Shown: piece by piece, positions 1 through 4,335 of the stretch | How the letters are laid out: every line of letters begins with the position of its first letter | How positions within the stretch are numbered: position 1 is the stretch's first letter | Source of the DNA: Candidatus Poribacteria bacterium | GTDB lineage: Bacteria; Poribacteria; WGA-4E; WGA-3G | Assembly: GCA_028818995.1 (NCBI GenBank) | Contig: JAPPMR010000661.1 | Span: 1 to 5,528, forward strand | DNA length: 5,528 bases | Reading direction: 5' to 3' | Notes under the pieces: generated by a model | What the model was told of the DNA's origin: nothing | The model's database searches: none | Seen by the model: the letters and a program-made list of their open reading frames with translations, nothing else | Made by a program: the position numbers and the translations under genes

Positions 1-109
1 GACGCAAATCAGGTAAAAGACCGGTAATTGTTGCGTTATCCGGTTGGAATTCACCCTCATGTGAGTAAGGTGGACATTTTACACCTTTCAATTGACATTT
101 CAATTTCAT
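1..109 (-). CDS. Unrecognised protein, N-terminal fragment (runs off left edge)
   Basis: Only the first 36 codons are inside the window. They begin with ATG at 109-107 and read M-K-L-K-C-Q-L-K-G-V-K-C-P-P-Y and onward with no stop to the edge. The start is well supported: a full AAGGAGG Shine-Dalgarno (minus strand, 116-122) sits 6 nt upstream, better than any other ribosome site in the window. The visible N-terminus has two Cys (residues 5 and 12) and no hydrophobic signal segment, so the product is probably cytoplasmic. I recognise no family in this short stretch. It has the same orientation as the oxidoreductase at 436-1680 but lies over 300 nt downstream of it, so it probably has its own promoter in the AT-rich gap. 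Confidence 0.7.
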   Translation of the reverse strand, partial: MKLKCQLKGVKCPPYSHEGEFQPDNATITGLLPDLR

Positions 110-115
110 GAGAGG

Positions 116-122
116 CCTCCTT
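116..122 (-). promoter_or_regulatory. Strong Shine-Dalgarno for the gene at 1-109
   Basis: The minus strand reads AAGGAGG here, complementary to the 16S 3' end, with 6 nt to the ATG at 109. This site is what makes the short edge ORF believable. Confidence 0.75.
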
Positions 123-161
123 CATTTTAAAATACCTATCTCTTAAGACATCCTTTAACCT

Positions 162-195
162 TATATATATCTTAAATAGAAAAAGTTAATAGCAA
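162..195 (-). promoter_or_regulatory. Possible sigma70 promoter for the gene at 1-109
   Basis: This very AT-rich stretch offers weak minus-strand matches: TTGCTA (190-195) or TTAACT (184-189) as -35, and TATATA (162-167) as -10, 16 nt from TTAACT. Several alternative registers fit, so the exact elements are uncertain. It is the likeliest promoter location because the nearest same-strand gene ends more than 300 nt upstream. Confidence 0.25.
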
Positions 196-412
196 ATTGC
201 AGATTTTTTTCTATTTTGTGCATTTTTTTGGATAATAGATATGATTTCTGCCATCAAAGAGGTTTCTGCATTACAGTTTTTTCATCAGTTTAACATCTGC
301 TCCTTGGTAAAGAGGTGTTGAAAGCATCACAAATTGAATTTTATTAAGGATACCTCATAAAAGAGGAGTTTTCAACCTTAAATTAATGGTATTAGGTTTG
401 CTAAAGAAGCAT

Positions 413-433
413 AACTTTCGGAAACCGAATGTT
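413..433 (-). terminator. Weak hairpin after the oxidoreductase stop, possible terminator
   Basis: TTCGG AAA CCGAA (417-429) forms a 5-bp stem with a 3-nt loop. It extends by three more pairs past a T-T mismatch (413-415 with 431-433). It begins 2 nt beyond the stop codon of the minus-strand gene. The minus strand then reads ATGCTTCTTT, which is T-rich but not a clean U-tract, so the terminator role is tentative. Confidence 0.35.
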
Positions 434-435
434 CT

Positions 436-1680
436 TTATGGAATAGGCCACCCTGGTGTCGGTTCAGTACGGAGTGCCTCAAGTTCGTAAAGTTCTTCTA
501 CGCTAACTTCACGGCGGAGTTTTGCCGATAGGAGCGCACCACTCATAATCTCTGTGACCTTCAGACCAATATCGCCATTGCTAACAGGTTGTGCATTACT
601 ACTGCATGCGTCAATAAAATCGCGAAACTTATCGGGGAAGTGCATATCTGGCAGCTCCAACGGTGTTTCAACGAGATTTTCACGATAGCGTCTACGATTG
701 CCCTTATCATCAGTTTCCCATTCACCTTTTTCAAGAAAAAGTTTATCGTTGCTGAATGACCCTTTAGAACCGAAGATAAAGATACCCTGCTGTTGCCCTG
801 CCATATTGCATGACCAACCGTTTTCATACGTAAACGACATGCCGTTTGTAAATCTGACAAATACGGATGCGAATTCCTCAACGTCGTTTATCTCCTCACC
901 AGTGTATTCGGGAGGCATGCCGCGATAGGCGATACCGCTAATAGTAGCAGGTTGCGGTGAACCGAGCAGATAGATAGAACGATTGATGAGATAAACCGCT
1001 GTGTCGTATAAGGTGCCTCCGCCGCTGTACATTGAATTGAGAAACCATTTACCAAATCCAAACATATCAACATTGGGCCTACCACGAACACGGTAACTGG
1101 TGAGTCTACCGTAGTGCACATCTCCGATTTTTCCTGATGTGACATACTCTCGGATAGCGTAGCTTCTCGGATCAAGACAAGTGCCGCCGCTCTGGTATGC
1201 GAGTTTTACGCCTGCTTTATCGCATGCGTCGCGCATGTTTCTTGCCTCAGTTGCGGTGCGTGCCATCGGTTTTTCACAGAAGACGTGTTTGCCAGCGTTG
1301 GCAGCTGCCACTGTCGGTGCTTCATGGGCAAAGGGTGGTGTAGCAAGACTAACTGCGTCTAATTCACATTCCTTCAACATTTCGTTGTAATCACTGAAGA
1401 TTTCAACACCGTTGTCTTTATACTCTGCCCAACGTGCAGCGTTCTCTTTCAAGCGATCCCGTGCTTCTGCAGTATCCGCTTTTTCGGCGTCAGCAGTAGC
1501 AGAGTTCGCGCGTGCCTCTGCACCAGAAAGCACTTCCGCGGCTCTTCGTTGTGCGTTTGCGTCAACTGTATCGCAAACAGCAACGATTTCCGCGTGCTGT
1601 GGATGTGCTAAATATCCGTTGACGTGTGAACCGGATATCATGCCGCATCCGATTAGTCCAATTTTTATCCGTTTTGACAT
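436..1680 (-). CDS. Gfo/Idh/MocA family oxidoreductase
   Basis: A 414-residue NAD(P)-dependent dehydrogenase of the Gfo/Idh/MocA family, which typically oxidises or reduces sugars, inositols and related cyclic or dihydrodiol compounds in the cytoplasm. The N-terminal Rossmann fold shows G-L-I-G-C-G-M-I (residues 8-15) and the acidic residue after strand 2 (D37). The family signature E-K-P is at 136-138, with K137 the expected catalytic or nicotinamide-contacting Lys. The C-terminal substrate domain has G-G-G-T-L-Y-D-T-A-V-Y (220-230). Most relatives have His at the last position, whereas Tyr230 resembles glucose-fructose oxidoreductase and dihydrodiol dehydrogenase members. An unusual Ala/Glu/Lys-rich helical insertion lies at roughly residues 45-88. 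The ATG has an AAAGGAG site (1688-1694) 7 nt upstream. The stop is TAA. The gene is same-strand with the HpcH/HpaI gene, 228 nt upstream. The substrate cannot be assigned. Confidence 0.93.
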   Translation of the reverse strand: MSKRIKIGLIGCGMISGSHVNGYLAHPQHAEIVAVCDTVDANAQRRAAEVLSGAEARANSATADAEKADTAEARDRLKENAARWAEYKDNGVEIFSDYNEMLKECELDAVSLATPPFAHEAPTVAAANAGKHVFCEKPMARTATEARNMRDACDKAGVKLAYQSGGTCLDPRSYAIREYVTSGKIGDVHYGRLTSYRVRGRPNVDMFGFGKWFLNSMYSGGGTLYDTAVYLINRSIYLLGSPQPATISGIAYRGMPPEYTGEEINDVEEFASVFVRFTNGMSFTYENGWSCNMAGQQQGIFIFGSKGSFSNDKLFLEKGEWETDDKGNRRRYRENLVETPLELPDMHFPDKFRDFIDACSSNAQPVSNGDIGLKVTEIMSGALLSAKLRREVSVEELYELEALRTEPTPGWPIP

Positions 1681-1687
1681 TGTGATG

Positions 1688-1694
1688 CTCCTTT
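1688..1694 (-). promoter_or_regulatory. Shine-Dalgarno of the Gfo/Idh/MocA gene
   Basis: AAAGGAG on the minus strand, 7 nt before the ATG at 1680. It fixes the start and lies just outside the inverted-repeat-bounded segment that begins at 1697. Confidence 0.7.
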
Positions 1695-1759
1695 AGTAAC
1701 GTGAGTTTGAAAAAGTTTTCATCCGCAGCATTCTCTGTTATTTTTGGCAAAAACGGCAC

Positions 1760-1772
1760 AACCTAACAGGTT
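1760..1772. repeat. Small palindrome AACCTAACAGGTT
   Basis: A 5-bp inverted repeat (AACCT/AGGTT) with a 3-nt centre inside the spacer upstream of the Gfo/Idh/MocA gene. It has the size of a regulator half-site pair, but no factor can be named. Confidence 0.25.
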
Positions 1773-1811
1773 ATGCTACAAAAACAGTGCTTTTTTTAGA
1801 CTTGAAAAGTG

Positions 1812-1840
1812 TTTAGAGCAAACTCACATTTTATTATCAA
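1812..1840 (-). promoter_or_regulatory. Possible promoter for the Gfo/Idh/MocA gene
   Basis: The minus strand has TTGATA (1835-1840), a 17-nt spacer and TCTAAA (1812-1817). The -10 is poor. Two CAAACTCAC copies overlap the -35 and the spacer, which would suit repression if the promoter is real. The leader would be about 125 nt. Readthrough from the HpcH/HpaI promoter is an alternative. Confidence 0.22.
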
Positions 1841-1908
1841 ACTCACGTTAGTAGTATTCTAACAACAGCAAGTTCGTGCGCTACATTCTTTGTTTGGAAT
1901 TGTCGTTC

Positions 1909-2574
1909 CTACAATGAACCCGATGGTGAGCGTCCGGCACCAACTTTGACGTGTGTATCTGCCAACTGAATTTCTACATGTGCAATACACTCTTGAAGGT
2001 TCTTAAAGGGAGAACTCGGATATGATTCTATGCTAAAATTTAGGTCGTTTTCACCGAAAGTTACCATATCTACGCCCGGTTTGGCGAATTTACGGACGTT
2101 TATAACTGCATCAACAGACTCAATCTGTAAGATGAGAATGCCAGTATTGTTCCACCACTCAGCGTATTCGAGACGGTCCATCCCCCGTTTAATACCGTAA
2201 CCATTACTGGGGCCCCAACTCCGTTTTCCCATTTGTGGATAGTAAAATGCATCAATAGCCTCATCTACTGTCTCGACTTTTTCGACTTGTGGCACGACAA
2301 TAGCGAGGGGACCTAAATCCAGCATGTTACCTATGAGATAGGCGTTCCGAGTGTGTTTGATACGAAGTTGCACACCTACACCGAATTCGTTTGCCATCGT
2401 ACAAAATTCAACGAGTTTGTCTTCATTTGCGGCTGCGTGCTGATGGTCGGTACCGATTAGATCGTAGTTGTCTCGACTGAGGACAGCTTCCATTTCGTCG
2501 CGGATGCAACCGAACGGAACACCGGACGCTATTTTAATCGGCTCTTGGTTGCGGATGCGTTGTTTTAAGGACAT
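1909..2574 (-). CDS. HpcH/HpaI-type aldolase, C-terminally short
   Basis: A 221-residue protein of the HpcH/HpaI aldolase/citrate lyase family (class II, divalent-metal TIM barrels that cleave or condense 2-keto acids with aldehydes). Visible features are D43-x-x-H46 (the family D-x-E-H motif with the general-base His), R71 (pyruvate-binding Arg position), a Y-P-Q-M-G-K-R-S-W-G-P segment (112-122), Q140-I-E142 and the G-E-N-D167-L motif. E142 and D167 are the expected metal ligands. I chose ATG 2574 over the in-frame TTG at 2598: AAAGAGG lies 8 nt before the ATG, and a consensus promoter would start transcription near 2608, leaving almost no leader for the TTG. The chain ends in V-G-A-G-R-S-P-S-G-S-L, before the last barrel strand usually seen, so it is roughly 25-35 residues shorter than typical members (about 250-260). 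It may be truncated or a naturally short subfamily. Confidence 0.85.
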   Translation of the reverse strand: MSLKQRIRNQEPIKIASGVPFGCIRDEMEAVLSRDNYDLIGTDHQHAAANEDKLVEFCTMANEFGVGVQLRIKHTRNAYLIGNMLDLGPLAIVVPQVEKVETVDEAIDAFYYPQMGKRSWGPSNGYGIKRGMDRLEYAEWWNNTGILILQIESVDAVINVRKFAKPGVDMVTFGENDLNFSIESYPSSPFKNLQECIAHVEIQLADTHVKVGAGRSPSGSL

Positions 2575-2582
2575 TGGGAGGA

Positions 2583-2589
2583 CCTCTTT
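2583..2589 (-). promoter_or_regulatory. Shine-Dalgarno deciding the HpcH/HpaI start
   Basis: AAAGAGG on the minus strand, 8 nt before the ATG at 2574. The longer TTG-initiated reading frame (2598) would contain this site inside its coding sequence. Confidence 0.6.
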
Positions 2590-2614
2590 GGGGTTCAATC
2601 TGATTGTGAAGTCT

Positions 2615-2642
2615 ATTATAGGTGTTTCCTGTTTTTTGTCAA
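2615..2642 (-). promoter_or_regulatory. Consensus sigma70 promoter for the HpcH/HpaI gene
   Basis: The minus strand carries exact TTGACA (2637-2642) and exact TATAAT (2615-2620) separated by 16 nt. The expected start near 2608 gives a leader of about 34 nt to the ATG at 2574. Full consensus at both hexamers implies strong, housekeeping-sigma transcription. Confidence 0.8.
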
Positions 2643-2672
2643 GTGGTATAGTTAAATCTCAGTAACCATTCC

Positions 2673-2701
2673 TTGTAAATTTTGGGTAATTTTGATAATC
2701 T
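2673..2701 (+). promoter_or_regulatory. Sigma70-type promoter for the PhyH-SDR operon
   Basis: TTGTAA (2673-2678), a 17-nt spacer and TAATCT (2696-2701). Transcription would start near 2708, about 29 nt before the preferred ATG at 2737. It is divergent from the leftward consensus promoter, with about 30 nt between the two -35 elements, so the two operons could share regulation. Confidence 0.5.
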
Positions 2702-2736
2702 ATTATTCAACACAATAATTAACTGTGGAGAAATTA

Positions 2737-3573
2737 ATGTATACTATTCAATCCACTTTAACCGAGGAGGAAAAGTGGTATTTTGATTTACATGGTTTCC
2801 TTGTCTTGCGGAATGTTATTTCAAAGCACGAGATTGAGGAAATGTTGAAAGTGCTTCAGCATTGGCTCACAATTGACGAATCTGACATCCCACCGCCGTT
2901 GCACCGTGGGAGGCAAGAACCGTGTAAAACACATATAGGACATATCCAATATGGACATCGTTTATTTCAAGACCTTGCAATGAATCCTGACATTATGCGG
3001 GTTGTAGCGGGGTTAACTATGAACGCTCCGCGTCTTTTTCACAACAATTTCACGATGATGACAAAGCATGACTACCCTCAACATTTTCATCGTGATGATA
3101 GCGGGTTTAAGTTTCCATCAGGGTTTCGCAATCCGCACAACGATTATCAAGCTGCTTCGGGGCATATCTACTGTAATCATCTTGCGACGTGGGTTGCACT
3201 GGTAGACGTGCCACCCGGAACAGGATTTTGCCTTGTTCCTGGGAGTCATAAATCCCTATTTCAAACACCAGAAAATCTACCTGTCCGACACGATCCACCG
3301 ACTTCAATTACGTTACCGATGCAGGCAGGTGATGTTGCTATCTTCTCAACGAATCTACTTCACGATGCAAGTCCGTGGACAGAAGAATATCCGCGTATGA
3401 ACATTTTTCAACGGTATCAACTGAGTGTCTATTTCAATGAAGGCGGAAAGGGAGGGTATCCGTTTGAGGAACATCGTGATAAAATTTCGGAAGAACAGTA
3501 TGAACTGGAATCGTTTTCAAAAGAGATAAAGGCGGCTGTCCAACGTATTTTACCAAATGGAGGTGAAGAATGA
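2737..3573 (+). CDS. Phytanoyl-CoA dioxygenase (PhyH) family protein
   Basis: A 278-residue Fe(II)/2-oxoglutarate-dependent dioxygenase of the PhyH family, cytoplasmic, which hydroxylates a C-H bond while decarboxylating 2-oxoglutarate. The iron triad is visible: H118-R-D120 in H-F-H-R-D-D, and the distal His at 209 in N-L-L-H-D-A-S. R220, eleven residues later, is placed to hold the 2-oxoglutarate carboxylate. The P-G-S-H-K loop (about 169-173) and the Y-F-D-L-H-G-F-L-V-L start are typical of the family. I prefer ATG 2737, which has GGAG 6 nt upstream (2727-2730), over the GTG at 2725 that overlaps that site. The gene ends in TGA within an ATGA overlap with the SDR, so the two are translationally coupled. 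The family has many substrates besides phytanoyl-CoA, and none can be assigned here. Confidence 0.93.
   Translation: MYTIQSTLTEEEKWYFDLHGFLVLRNVISKHEIEEMLKVLQHWLTIDESDIPPPLHRGRQEPCKTHIGHIQYGHRLFQDLAMNPDIMRVVAGLTMNAPRLFHNNFTMMTKHDYPQHFHRDDSGFKFPSGFRNPHNDYQAASGHIYCNHLATWVALVDVPPGTGFCLVPGSHKSLFQTPENLPVRHDPPTSITLPMQAGDVAIFSTNLLHDASPWTEEYPRMNIFQRYQLSVYFNEGGKGGYPFEEHRDKISEEQYELESFSKEIKAAVQRILPNGGEE
3559..3563 (+). promoter_or_regulatory. Shine-Dalgarno of the SDR, inside the PhyH gene
   Basis: GGAGG, 6 nt before ATG 3570, embedded in the last PhyH codons. With the ATGA overlap it points to coupled translation. Confidence 0.7.
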
Positions 3574-4331
3574 AATTAAAGGAACAGGTGTGTATTATTA
3601 CAGGGGGTGGCAGCGGAATTGGTCGTGATGCTGCCCTAAAAATGGCACAAGAGGGTGCTACAGTTGTGATTGTTGGCAGAACAGTATCAAAGTTAATTGT
3701 CGTTAAATCTGAAATAGAAGCAATGGGTGGCACAGTAGTGAGTTGCGTACTTGATGTAGCAGACTATGATGCTGTCCAACAGATGGTCAGCGATGTGCTT
3801 GAGAAATTTGGTCGGGTTGATGTGCTTGTGAACAATGCAGGACACAGTTCGCACAATCGGCGGCTCCTCAATACGACACCTGAGGAGACACGCTCGGTCA
3901 TTGACTCAAACCTAATCGGCACGTTCTTCTGTACACAAGCGGTTGTGCCTGCGATGCTGAAAGCGAAATCGGGGACGATTATCAATATATCGTCGCTTGC
4001 AGCGGTTACGCCCGGACCTTTCAGTGGATTTGCTTATGGTGCTGCAAAATCAGGGGTAATTAATTTTACGGAGTTTCTGAACAATGATTTGAGGAATACA
4101 GGTGTTAGGGCAAGCGTTATCATTCCGGGTGAGGTAGCAACGCCGATTCTGGACAAACGTCCGATTCCGCCCGATGCCGATGCACGGACAACAATGGTAG
4201 ACGTTGCTGAAACATCAGCATCAATCCTTCTCATTGCGACTTTACCACAACGGAGTAACATACCGGAATTGGTTATTCGTCCGACAATGCATCGCGATAT
4301 GGCAGGCGAAGTCGTTGAATTAGACGATTGA
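3570..4331 (+). CDS. Short-chain dehydrogenase/reductase (SDR)
   Basis: A 253-residue classical SDR that oxidises or reduces an alcohol/carbonyl with NAD(P)(H) in the cytoplasm. Motifs in order are T-G-G-G-S-G-I-G (11-18) for cofactor binding, R37 after strand 2 (suggesting NADP), L-D62-V contacting adenine, N-N-A-G (88-91), N114, S142 and the Y156-x-x-x-K160 catalytic pair. P-G (186-187) follows. The C-terminal I-P-E-L-V-I-R-P-T matches a common SDR subgroup. GGAGG (3559-3563) lies 6 nt before the ATG, and the ATG overlaps the PhyH stop. The pairing suggests the SDR acts on the alcohol made by the dioxygenase, or in the same pathway. The stop is TGA, which matters for the codon argument in the next gene. 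It faces the DUF3179 gene with a 4-bp gap and no obvious terminator between. Confidence 0.94.
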   Translation: MKLKEQVCIITGGGSGIGRDAALKMAQEGATVVIVGRTVSKLIVVKSEIEAMGGTVVSCVLDVADYDAVQQMVSDVLEKFGRVDVLVNNAGHSSHNRRLLNTTPEETRSVIDSNLIGTFFCTQAVVPAMLKAKSGTIINISSLAAVTPGPFSGFAYGAAKSGVINFTEFLNNDLRNTGVRASVIIPGEVATPILDKRPIPPDADARTTMVDVAETSASILLIATLPQRSNIPELVIRPTMHRDMAGEVVELDD

Positions 4332-4335
4332 TAGA

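Larger units (their letters stand above)
110..435. other. Non-coding gap, AT-rich
   Basis: About 326 nt without a supportable gene. It holds the ribosome site and probable promoter of the left-edge gene, and, at its right end, a small hairpin just past the stop of the oxidoreductase gene. A weak 4-bp hairpin (CCTC/GAGG, 353-366) has no U-tract in a useful position. I see no RNA gene or repeat array. Confidence 0.6.
1697..1850. repeat. 154-bp segment with perfect 14-bp terminal inverted repeats, MITE-like or operator
   Basis: TAACGTGAGTTTGA (1697-1710) is the exact reverse complement of TCAAACTCACGTTA (1837-1850). The arms are 126 nt apart and too distant for a simple hairpin terminator. Both outer ends are TA, as expected if a small non-autonomous element inserted at a TA dinucleotide (the habit of IS630/mariner-type elements). 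A third, direct copy of the core CAAACTCAC lies at 1819-1827, 19 nt from the copy at 1838-1846. That arrangement equally suggests repeated sites for a regulator. The segment contains no ORF. No second copy exists in the window, so mobility is unproven. Confidence 0.35.

Noticed and set aside
353..366. CCTC/GAGG hairpin as a terminator
   Set aside because: Only 4 bp with a 6-nt loop and no U-tract after it on the strand that needs termination.
1412..1696. Plus-strand Ala/Ser-rich ORF opposite the oxidoreductase
   Set aside because: Shadow of the Ala-rich helical insertion on the other strand. The minus-strand protein is a clear family member across the same region.
1909..2598. HpcH/HpaI start at TTG 2598
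   Set aside because: It would begin about 10 nt from the predicted transcription start, and the AAAGAGG site fits the ATG at 2574.
2725..2736. PhyH start at GTG 2725
   Set aside because: This start overlaps the GGAG that serves the ATG at 2737, and has no good site of its own.
4332..4335. Bidirectional terminator between the convergent SDR and DUF3179 genes
   Set aside because: Only 4 bp separate the genes, and I see no hairpin with a T-tract at either 3' end.
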